A stretch of DNA of 14,146 bases, from contig CAZXBB010000432.1 in assembly GCA_964638815.1 (NCBI GenBank), positions 1 to 14,146 on the forward strand. Reading direction: 5' to 3'. Position numbers and translations under genes: made by a program. The stretch comes from CAZXBB01 sp964638815 (lineage in GTDB: Bacteria; Planctomycetota; Phycisphaerae; Phycisphaerales; SM1A02). The notes below the pieces were generated by a model. It searched no databases, had not been told where the DNA came from, and saw nothing but the letters and a program-made list of their open reading frames with translations. Positions 1-7,080 of this stretch are shown piece by piece. Numbering within the stretch: the stretch's first letter is position 1; each line of letters opens with the position of its first letter.

Positions 1-244
1 CGTGATCGGGTTGGCATCGGTGGGCCTCCGGGGGGTCGGTGCACGGCCACCGACATTACCGCTGCCGCCGCCGAGCGTCACGCACGCTTGCCGCAAGGAC
101 ACCTCTGACAGGGCCGGGTGGGTTGCCCATGGAACGACCCCGTCGAGTCGTCGCACATCACCCGGCCCTTGCCGAGCCAAGGACCGGGGCACACAGCTTT
201 GCGGATCGCGTGAGCACGAGACCCGTGACGACGTGAGTCGGAAA
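1..244. other. Left-edge stretch with no supportable gene
   Basis: I see no credible gene here. One frame on the plus strand is open from the window edge to a stop at 106-108, but 35 codons are too few to judge. Minus-strand ATGs in this stretch (for example near 130 and 158) run into stops within about 25 codons. The plus-strand frame that stays open through here and on to about 1390 is antisense to a clearly coding minus-strand gene and is not credited. The stretch may contain the end of an unseen upstream gene plus spacer. Confidence 0.5.
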
Positions 245-272
245 GGCCCGGAGTCTTGTCTCACTCCGGGCC
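245..272 (-). terminator. Rho-independent-type terminator of the propeller operon
   Basis: A perfect 10-bp inverted repeat, GGCCCGGAGT (245-254) and ACTCCGGGCC (263-272), flanks an 8-base loop. It begins about 38 bases past the stop codon of the last operon gene (stop at 311-313). Read on the minus strand, the stem is followed by TTTCC, so the U-tract is short. Position and stem strength support a terminator for the three-gene minus-strand operon; the weak U-tail lowers certainty. Confidence 0.65.
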
Positions 273-310
273 CGCGTCAGTCGATCGGGATGGACGCGCC
301 TCCGGACCGC

Positions 311-2785
311 TTACGCCCAGTTGGCGAGCACGACGAGGATGTCGGCGAAGGTCACGAACCCGTCGCCGTCGAGATCCTCCGGACACACCGGACCGCACGG
401 ACCCCACGCCGCGAGGAGCGCGACGAGGTCCTGGAAATCGACGGTGCCGTCACCGTTCGCGTCGCCGGTCACCACGTCGCCGCTCACGTTGAGGAGGATT
501 ACGACCGCGTCAGCGAGGCCGCTCGGCGGGAGGCTGATCACCACCGCGACGTCATTCAGGCCGTCGCCGTCGTAGTCGCCGATCGCTGCGTCGCTCGCCG
601 AGTAGCCCGCGCCGTATCGATCCTGGTCGAGCAGGTTGCCGCCGCCGGCGCCGACAAAGACGCTGAGGTCGTTCGGCGCGTTGTTCGTGAAGAGCACGTC
701 CGCCAGGCCGTCGCCGTTGATGTCCTTCACGTCAACGTCACTCGTGACCCGGAACGCGCCCTCGCGTCCGTTCGGTCCCGGCCGGATCTTCGGAAAGCCG
801 AAGCCGCCGTCTCCGAACCCCATCATCACGCCGACCTCGGTGGTGCCGAACGAGGGTTCGCTCCGCTTGTAAGCGATATCCAGCTCGCCGTCATTGTCCA
901 CGTCGTGCATGACGAACGGGTAGCCGTAGTCCGACGTCGGGAACGGATCGCTCACCGTGAAATCGCCGTTTCCGAGATAGACAGTGATGCCGAGCGCGTT
1001 GTTGAAGACGAGGTCCACGTTGCCGTCGTGGTCGAGGTCGCCGCCGCCCACGCCGAACGGCAGGCCGTCGGAGTCGGCGATGATGTTCATGAACGTGAAG
1101 AACGTACCGTTACCGTTATTGCGGAAGAGGTACACCCGCGACGCCGGCCCGGGATCGGTCGCAACCACGTCGAGATCACCGTCGTTGTCGAGATCGAACA
1201 CGCCGATCTCCCCCGTCTGCGAGGCGCCGACGTGCGTGACGACGGCGGGCTCGAACCCGCCCTCGCCGTCGTTCAGCGCCACGGCGAAGTCGTAGGCTCG
1301 CAGCACGAGGTCAGGCAGGGTGTCGTTGTTCATGTCCGCGAGCAGGATGTCGCCCGGCGCGAACGGCGTATTGAACGGCGTCGGTGACGGGAACGTCGCG
1401 TCGCCGCGGTTATAGAGCAGGTGGACGTCGCTGTCGCCGCCCGTGACGAGATCGAGGTCGCCGTCGAGATCGATGTCGCCCTCCACCATGTCGCGCGTGA
1501 GCACGCCGATGTTGTTGCGGGGCAGGACCAGGAAGGTCCCGTCGCCCAGGTTGAGATGAACCGTGATCACCGACGAGTCGTTGGCGACCGTCAGCACGTC
1601 CTGGTCACCGTCGCCGTCGGCGTCGTGCACGGCGAGGTCGAACGTGTGCTTCGCGGCCTCGTAGCGCACGGCGGGCAGGAAGCCGCCCTCGCCGTCGCTC
1701 AGGATGACGTTGTATCCGTCGTTCGCACGCCCGCTCGGCGTTGAGACGAGAACGTCGCGCCACCCGTCCGCGTTGATGTCGGCGGCGCGGATCGCGCGCG
1801 GCGTGAACGTCCACGGCGCGAGCTGGTAGGTCGTCACCGCGCCGAACGTGCCGTCGCCGTTGTTGGGACGGATGCCGATCACGCCGTAGCTCGGCGAGCC
1901 GTTCGTACCGCCGCCGGCGATCAGGTCGAGGTCGCCGTCGTTGTCCATGTCCGCGAGCTCGACGGCCGGGCTGTAGATGTACGCGTCCGGAAGCTGGTCG
2001 TAGTGCGTCGGCGCGCCGAAGTTGCCGGCGCCGTCGTTGAGGAGCACGGAGATCCCGTGACCGCCGCCGAGGGTGAACGCGCCCCGTCCGATCACGGCGT
2101 CGAGGTCGCCGTCGCCGTCGAGGTCGCCCGCCGCCACGCGCGTCGAGTTGTCACCGACCGTGAAATGCACCGGGCCCATGAAGCCGGCGCTGTCGCCGGA
2201 CTGGCCGTTGTGACGCAGGAGGCTCATCGTGTCGTTCGCGCCGGCCACGTAGCCGTTGTCCGCGGTGAGCACGTCGGGAAAGCCGTCGCCGGTGAAATCC
2301 GCGACGACGAGCCCGACCGGGCCCTCGCCCGTGATGAAGAAGTCCGGCTCGCCGAAGGTGCCGTCGCCGGCGTTCCACCACACGGCGACGCGGAAGTCCG
2401 TGCCGGCATTCCCGGGGAGCGAGGCGATCGCTTCAAGATCGCCGTCGCCGTCGAGATCCGCGAGATCGACGTCGCCGAGATCGTGGCTGAACGGCAGCTC
2501 GTAGACGACCTCGGGCGCGTACGTGCCGTCACCGCAGCCCATCAGGACCGAGAGGCCGGGTCCCCCGAAGAACTCCCGGGCGGCGACGATGTCGTCGATG
2601 CCGTCGCCGTCGATGTCGCCGAGCTTCATGGCGACGGGCGCGAACGTCGGGAAGTCGCCGGTGTCGTAGGCGCGCCACGGCGCCTGGAGAAGAGGGTCAC
2701 CGCCGCCGGACGCGAACGTCGGGGGGGTGACGAACGCCGCGCCGGCGACAGTGATCGTCAGGAAGAATCTGGTAGGAAGTCGCAT
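311..2785 (-). CDS. Secreted FG-GAP/VCBS-repeat protein with dockerin-like C-terminal tag (14 repeats)
   Basis: This 824-residue protein is probably extracellular. Residues 1-25 form a signal peptide: basic MRLPTR, a hydrophobic run, then a likely cut near TFA-SGGG. The body holds 14 calcium-binding FG-GAP/VCBS motifs of DxDxDGxxD type (for example DIDGDGIDD, DLDGDGDLD, DMDNDGDLD, DYDGDGLND), often followed by an NxGDGTF-like strand. Fourteen blades would make two seven-bladed integrin-alpha-like propellers. Residues 774-824 form two EF-hand-like loops (DANGDGTVDFQDL and DLDGDGFVTFADI) around WGPC-x3-CP, ending NWA-stop, which resembles a type I dockerin. It is the last gene of the operon, starting 3 bases after the previous stop; GGAG lies 7 bases before the ATG, inside the upstream gene's last codons. 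It is a paralogue of the gene at 2789-5224. No catalytic domain is visible and the ligand is unknown; adhesion or surface display is inference. Confidence 0.93.
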   Translation of the reverse strand: MRLPTRFFLTITVAGAAFVTPPTFASGGGDPLLQAPWRAYDTGDFPTFAPVAMKLGDIDGDGIDDIVAAREFFGGPGLSVLMGCGDGTYAPEVVYELPFSHDLGDVDLADLDGDGDLEAIASLPGNAGTDFRVAVWWNAGDGTFGEPDFFITGEGPVGLVVADFTGDGFPDVLTADNGYVAGANDTMSLLRHNGQSGDSAGFMGPVHFTVGDNSTRVAAGDLDGDGDLDAVIGRGAFTLGGGHGISVLLNDGAGNFGAPTHYDQLPDAYIYSPAVELADMDNDGDLDLIAGGGTNGSPSYGVIGIRPNNGDGTFGAVTTYQLAPWTFTPRAIRAADINADGWRDVLVSTPSGRANDGYNVILSDGEGGFLPAVRYEAAKHTFDLAVHDADGDGDQDVLTVANDSSVITVHLNLGDGTFLVLPRNNIGVLTRDMVEGDIDLDGDLDLVTGGDSDVHLLYNRGDATFPSPTPFNTPFAPGDILLADMNNDTLPDLVLRAYDFAVALNDGEGGFEPAVVTHVGASQTGEIGVFDLDNDGDLDVVATDPGPASRVYLFRNNGNGTFFTFMNIIADSDGLPFGVGGGDLDHDGNVDLVFNNALGITVYLGNGDFTVSDPFPTSDYGYPFVMHDVDNDGELDIAYKRSEPSFGTTEVGVMMGFGDGGFGFPKIRPGPNGREGAFRVTSDVDVKDINGDGLADVLFTNNAPNDLSVFVGAGGGNLLDQDRYGAGYSASDAAIGDYDGDGLNDVAVVISLPPSGLADAVVILLNVSGDVVTGDANGDGTVDFQDLVALLAAWGPCGPVCPEDLDGDGFVTFADILVVLANWA

Positions 2786-2788
2786 GAA

Positions 2789-5224
2789 TCAGCTCCAGTT
2801 CGCGAGCACGATGAGGATGTCCTGGAAGGTCACGAAACCGTCGCCGTCGAGGTCCTCGGGACAAGTGGGGTCGCACGGACCCCACGCGCCAAGGATGGCG
2901 ACGAGATCCTGGAAGTCGACGGTGCCGTCGCCGTTGGCGTCGCCGGGGACACCGGCGCCGGACGTGCCCGCGATGAGCACGACGCCCGTGTACCACCAGC
3001 GCCCGGCTTCAACCTCCGTCGACATGGCCACGTCCACGACGCCGTCGCCCGTGAAGTCGCCCGCGACGAGGTCGTGCACGTTGTGTCCGACCCCGCAGCG
3101 CACGGCCCGCGCGAACGTGCCGTCGCCGTTGTTCTCCCAGTAGGTGAAATCCTGCGCCTTGACATTGGCGAAGAGCACGTCGAGATCGCCGTCGCCGTCG
3201 ACGTCGATCGTCTCGGTGCGCCCGCCGAGGGTGTAGTCGTCCCACTGGAACGAGCCCGTGTAGTGGGCGGAGATGAAGAAGTTGCCGCCGCCGCGCCCGC
3301 GCCGCAGCGAGAGACCCTTCTCGTCGAGATTGAAGACGGCCGCGAAGTCGAGGTTGCCGTCCTGGTCGAAGTCCTCGATCGCCATCGACTTCACGCCGCG
3401 GCCCGTCGCGACGGTGAACGCCTGGCCGAAGGTGCCGTCGCCGTTGCCGAAGGAGATCTGCGGGTAGCCCTGCGGCGCGCTGTCGGTGAGCAGGTCGAGG
3501 TTGCCGTCGGCGTCGAAGTCGCCGAGCGCGAGCACCTCGAAGAACCCGCCGATGTCGGTGTACATCGGCTGCGCGAAGATGCCGGCCCCGTTGTTTCGGA
3601 GCACCGCGACGCTGAATCCGCTGCCGACGACGATATCGTCGTCGCCGTCCTTGTCGACGTCGTGCATCTCGAAGTAGCGTCCGAGCCCGACCGTCGAGGA
3701 GTTCACGCGCGGGCCGAACGCACCCGTTCCGTCGTTGAACCGTGAGCGGAACCGGCCGTCGTTCTCGACCCAGATGAGGTCGAGGTCGCCGTCGTTGTCG
3801 GTGTCGCAGAAGCGTATCCACTCGGCGTACGTGAACTCGTCGTAGGTCTCCATCGGGCCGAACGTCCCGTCGCCGTTGTTGCGCCGGATCGTCGTGCCGA
3901 ACGAGTCCTCGAAGTCCGACCGGAAGCCGACCGCGAGGTCGAGGTCGCCGTCGGCGTCGATGTCGCCGGCCTCGATGTTGGTCGTGAACGCGGGCGCGAT
4001 GTCGGGGTCGGCGAAGTCAATGGTGCCCGGCTGCACGAACGAGCCGTCGCCGGGATTCAGGTAGACGCACGCCTCGATCGAGAGCGCCCCGATCACTATC
4101 ACGTCCACGTCGCCGTCCTGGTCGAGATCGGTCGTGTCGATCGCGCTGGGCGAGTGCCCGGCCCGCAGCCTGCGCGGCCCGGTGAACCCGCCGGCGCCAT
4201 CGCTCTCGAAAAGGAACCAGTTGCCGGAGTCGCCGGTCGCGCAGAGGACATCCGGCCAGCCGTCGCCGGTCACGTCGGCGGTGTCGACGTCGATCGCGCC
4301 GCCGTTGTACCAGTTGAACGACATCGCCTCGCCCGGCGCGAGGTTGCCGCCGCCGGTGTTGCGGAAGAGGCCGACCGCGCCCGCGCCGAAGCCGCCCGTG
4401 TCCCGGTTGGAGAAGAAGACATCGAGGTCGCCGTCGAGGTCGATGTCGGACAGGTGGACGACCGGCTCCTCCGGGATCGACCCGACGCCGACGCCGGTGT
4501 GCGGTGCCAGCGCCGTGAACGTGCCGTCCTGGTCGTTCGTCATGACCGTGAACCGGTTCGACTCGTGGCCGACGACGAGATCCGTCCAGCCGTCGCCGTC
4601 GACGTCGCCGGCGTCGATGTCGTTGGTGCAGCTGCTGATCGAATACACGCGGTTCAGGGCGAAGCCGTTGCCGGCGTTGTTGAAGAGCACCGACACCGTG
4701 TTGTTGCACGCGATGTAGGCGTCGTTGGCGGTCGCGACGTCGATCCACCCGTCGCCGTTGAAGTCGGCGGCGATGATGCCGCTGGGGCCGGTGTTGCCGA
4801 TGTTGTACCAATTGACAAACGTGAAATTGCCTGCCCCATCGTTGCGGTAGAGCGAGATGGAGATGCCTTCCCAGAACCGTCCGGTGTCGGAGGTGACGAT
4901 GTCCAGGTCGCCGTCGTTGTCGAAGTCCGCAACGTCGAGGTCCATCGACTCGATCTGGAGCGGCTGGGTCTGGGGCGGAAGGTATCCGCCGGCCCCGTCG
5001 CCGATCAGGACGGACAGCCAGGCGTTGCCGCCGATGGTGACGCACGCCAGGTCGGGCACACCGTCGCCGTTGAAGTCGGCGGATTGCGAGGCGTACGGGA
5101 AGAGCTGCGGGTAGGTGCTCGTGTCGTAACCGATCCACGGCACGTCGAAGGGCGATTCGACCGCGAGCGCGGGGGTGCTCGCGAGGAGCGCTGTGAAGAT
5201 GCTGGTTGTGATCCTGGATTTCAT
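2789..5224 (-). CDS. Secreted FG-GAP/VCBS-repeat protein with dockerin-like C-terminal tag (paralogue, 14 repeats)
   Basis: This 811-residue protein is probably extracellular. The start chosen is ATG at 5224, because MKSRITTSIFTALLASTPALA is a good signal peptide. The frame stays open upstream to about 5731, but that extension overlaps the preceding gene and is arginine-rich shadow sequence. I count 14 FG-GAP/VCBS motifs (for example DFNGDGVPD, DIDLDGDLD, DVDKDGDDD, DFTGDGVVD), the same number as in the downstream neighbour, so two seven-bladed propellers are likely. Both mature N-termini share a PW-x2-YDT-x3-P pattern. Residues 761-811 are the dockerin-like EF-hand pair with WGPC-x3-CP, ending NWS-stop. 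It lies 35 bases after the stop of the SBBP gene, with no strong Shine-Dalgarno. The two genes look like a tandem duplication that has since diverged. Function beyond Ca-dependent surface or secreted propeller is unknown. Confidence 0.92.
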   Translation of the reverse strand: MKSRITTSIFTALLASTPALAVESPFDVPWIGYDTSTYPQLFPYASQSADFNGDGVPDLACVTIGGNAWLSVLIGDGAGGYLPPQTQPLQIESMDLDVADFDNDGDLDIVTSDTGRFWEGISISLYRNDGAGNFTFVNWYNIGNTGPSGIIAADFNGDGWIDVATANDAYIACNNTVSVLFNNAGNGFALNRVYSISSCTNDIDAGDVDGDGWTDLVVGHESNRFTVMTNDQDGTFTALAPHTGVGVGSIPEEPVVHLSDIDLDGDLDVFFSNRDTGGFGAGAVGLFRNTGGGNLAPGEAMSFNWYNGGAIDVDTADVTGDGWPDVLCATGDSGNWFLFESDGAGGFTGPRRLRAGHSPSAIDTTDLDQDGDVDVIVIGALSIEACVYLNPGDGSFVQPGTIDFADPDIAPAFTTNIEAGDIDADGDLDLAVGFRSDFEDSFGTTIRRNNGDGTFGPMETYDEFTYAEWIRFCDTDNDGDLDLIWVENDGRFRSRFNDGTGAFGPRVNSSTVGLGRYFEMHDVDKDGDDDIVVGSGFSVAVLRNNGAGIFAQPMYTDIGGFFEVLALGDFDADGNLDLLTDSAPQGYPQISFGNGDGTFGQAFTVATGRGVKSMAIEDFDQDGNLDFAAVFNLDEKGLSLRRGRGGGNFFISAHYTGSFQWDDYTLGGRTETIDVDGDGDLDVLFANVKAQDFTYWENNGDGTFARAVRCGVGHNVHDLVAGDFTGDGVVDVAMSTEVEAGRWWYTGVVLIAGTSGAGVPGDANGDGTVDFQDLVAILGAWGPCDPTCPEDLDGDGFVTFQDILIVLANWS
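2793..2796 (-). promoter_or_regulatory. Ribosome-binding site embedded in upstream gene's final codons
   Basis: On the minus strand GGAG lies 7 bases before the ATG at 2785. It is made from the Trp-Ser codons TGG AGC that end the upstream gene just before its TGA (2791-2789). Only TTC separates the TGA from the ATG. Termination and re-initiation are therefore probably coupled, and the site fixes the chosen start. Confidence 0.75.
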
Positions 5225-5259
5225 GGTGTGCTCGCTCGTTCGTATCAGGTGACTCGGAC

Positions 5260-6783
5260 TCAGCTCCAGTTGGCAAGGACGATCAGCACGTCGGCGAAGG
5301 TCACGAAGCCGTCTCCGTCGAGGTCGGCCGGGCAGCCCTCGCAGGGCCCCCACGCGCCGAGGATCTCGACCAGGTCGGCGAAGTTGACGACGCCGTCGCC
5401 GTTCACGTCGCCGGGTCCGCTGATGCCGGTCTGCTCGTAGCGGATGGTCGTGATGTCGAACTCCGAGGCGGCGCCGGGCGAGGAGCCGGTGACGCTCACG
5501 CTGTGGTCGGGACCGACGGCGATCGCCGCCGCCCTGCTGCCGCCGCCCATCGGTCCGGCGTAGCTCATGAACCACGTCTCGGCGCCGTCGGGCTCGTATC
5601 GCACCGTGAAGTAGCGGGAGCCGCCGATCGGGTCGTACGTGCCGCAGACGTAGACGTTGTTCGCGTCGTCGATCGCGACCGACCGGGCCCGATCGAAGTG
5701 GAACTCGTCGCCCGCGACGCGCTGCTCCCACTGCAACACGCCGGACGCGTCGTACTTGAGCGTGAGGGCGGCGTAGTCGTTGGGGTCCGCGGTTTCCGCG
5801 TAGCCGATCACGACGACGCTGTTCTCGCTGTCCACGGCGACGCCGGTGGGGACGTCCGTGCGCTGCTGCGGGCTCATGTAGAACTGCGTCCAGGTCGCGG
5901 CGCCGGCGACGTCAATCTTCGTGATCGCGATGTCGGGGCCGATGGTCGTGTTGTTGCCGAACGATCCGGCGGCCACGGCGTTCCCGTCACCGTCGATCAC
6001 AATACTCGTGAACCAGTCGTGCGAGGTCTGGCCCGGGTAGCCGTCGGTGTAGGTCCACTGGTGATTGCCCGCGGGGTCGTACTTCACGACGCACGCCTCG
6101 CTCGCGAGGCCGGACACCGGGATCGTCCCCGAGGCGTACGCGTTGCCGGCGGCGTCCACCGCGAGATCCACGAACGAAGCGCCGTCGAGGGTCGGGCCGT
6201 AGTACCGCTTCGCCCACGTCTGCGCGCCGTCGGGCGCGAGCTTCACGAGGACGCCGGCATCCGGGTCGATCAGGTCGCCGACGGTTCCGGCAAGGAAGAT
6301 GTTGCCGTCGCCGTCAATCGCCATCGCCTCCGGCTCCGTGAGGTACGTCGAGTTGGCCTGGTAGACGGACCGCCAGAGTTCGTTGCCGGCGGGGTCGTAC
6401 TTGACCGCCGCCCAGTCTTCACCCTGGTTTGTCGAGCCGCTCACGACGATGTCGCCGGCGGGATCGATCGCGATGTGATGCGCCGCCGCCGCGCCGCTGG
6501 CGAAGGTTCCGGCATAGGTGCGGGTCCACAACCGGTTCCCGTCGGCGTCGTACCGGATCGTCATGAAACGCGGTGCGAACAGGTTTTCGCTCACCTGCTC
6601 GAAGACGAGACCGGCGACGTACGTCGAACCGTCGGCGCCGGCGGCAATGGCCTCGCCATAGTCGTCCATGCCGGCGGCGCCGTCGAGACGATCGATCCAC
6701 GCTTCGTGCACCTCGACCGCGTGGACCGCGGTCGTGACGGCCGTCGCGGAAACCGCGAGGAGGATGCTGCGGGGAAGGGACAT
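5260..6783 (-). CDS. Secreted SBBP-type beta-propeller protein with dockerin-like C-terminal tag
   Basis: This 507-residue protein is probably extracellular. Residues 1-22 are a signal peptide ending AVHA before VEVHEAW. The body carries eight degenerate repeats of about 45-50 residues with the pattern VAVDxxGNxYVxG...KYDxxGxxxWxxxY, as in SBBP (beta-propeller repeat) proteins. The first unit follows a lone N-terminal strand, HEAWIDRLDG, and the eighth unit ends at TIRYEQTG without its W-strand; the lone strand could close the ring. Residues 458-507 are the EF-hand-pair tag (DVNGDGVVNFADL, WGPC-x2-CP, DLDGDGFVTFADV), ending NWS-stop. AAAGGA lies 6 bases before the ATG and supports the start. 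It is the first gene of the operon with the two FG-GAP genes downstream. The target or ligand is unknown; binding or scaffolding is inferred from the fold. Confidence 0.92.
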   Translation of the reverse strand: MSLPRSILLAVSATAVTTAVHAVEVHEAWIDRLDGAAGMDDYGEAIAAGADGSTYVAGLVFEQVSENLFAPRFMTIRYDADGNRLWTRTYAGTFASGAAAAHHIAIDPAGDIVVSGSTNQGEDWAAVKYDPAGNELWRSVYQANSTYLTEPEAMAIDGDGNIFLAGTVGDLIDPDAGVLVKLAPDGAQTWAKRYYGPTLDGASFVDLAVDAAGNAYASGTIPVSGLASEACVVKYDPAGNHQWTYTDGYPGQTSHDWFTSIVIDGDGNAVAAGSFGNNTTIGPDIAITKIDVAGAATWTQFYMSPQQRTDVPTGVAVDSENSVVVIGYAETADPNDYAALTLKYDASGVLQWEQRVAGDEFHFDRARSVAIDDANNVYVCGTYDPIGGSRYFTVRYEPDGAETWFMSYAGPMGGGSRAAAIAVGPDHSVSVTGSSPGAASEFDITTIRYEQTGISGPGDVNGDGVVNFADLVEILGAWGPCEGCPADLDGDGFVTFADVLIVLANWS

Positions 6784-6789
6784 CGGAGT

Positions 6790-6795
6790 TCCTTT
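6790..6795 (-). promoter_or_regulatory. Ribosome-binding site of the SBBP gene
   Basis: AAAGGA on the minus strand ends 6 bases before the ATG at 6783, which is good spacing. It is the clearest Shine-Dalgarno in the propeller operon and supports this gene being the first to be translated. Confidence 0.7.
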
Positions 6796-6978
6796 CGGGG
6801 AGCAGGCGGGAGGTCGGGCTACCGAGCAGAGCGTCCCGACAACCGCGAAAATACAGGCGAGATCGGACTCGGACGGGACCTGCGCTCCCCCCGGCGGGGC
6901 GGCCCTCCGTCCGAAAAAGGCGCCCTTTGCCGGCGGCAGGTATCAAAGAAAATCCGGATCCCGGGTCTCCGGGTGACG
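6796..6978. other. Intergenic leader of the propeller operon
   Basis: This stretch should contain the minus-strand promoter of the three-gene operon. On the minus strand there is a TATTTT hexamer (in CTGTATTTTCG, about 65-75 bases before the ATG) that could be a -10 box, but no acceptable -35 lies at the right distance. ECF-type or atypical promoters cannot be excluded. No gene is visible. Confidence 0.4.
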
Positions 6979-7021
6979 AAAAGAGCGGACGCTCCGATCC
7001 CGATGGAACCGGAGCGCCCGT
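6979..7021 (-). terminator. Intrinsic terminator of the beta-helix gene
   Basis: CGCTCCG (6990-6996) pairs with CGGAGCG (7010-7016). After one mismatch the stem extends by CGG/CCG and a G-U pair. Read on the minus strand, the stem is followed by TCTTTTCG, a fair U-tract. It lies about 60 bases after the stop of the beta-helix gene (7081-7083), as expected for its terminator, and separates that gene from the propeller operon. Confidence 0.72.
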
Positions 7022-7080
7022 CGTGGGGGGGAGCTCGGGGGGGTCAGGCAGTCAGGCGAGGGCGGCGCCTCTCGTCACGA

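Noticed and set aside
1..108. C-terminal end of a plus-strand gene entering from the left
   Set aside because: Only 35 codons with no recognisable motif; it cannot be distinguished from a chance open frame.
5225..5731. N-terminal extension of the second FG-GAP protein
   Set aside because: The extension is Arg-rich and overlaps the coding end of the SBBP gene; a good signal peptide begins at ATG 5224.
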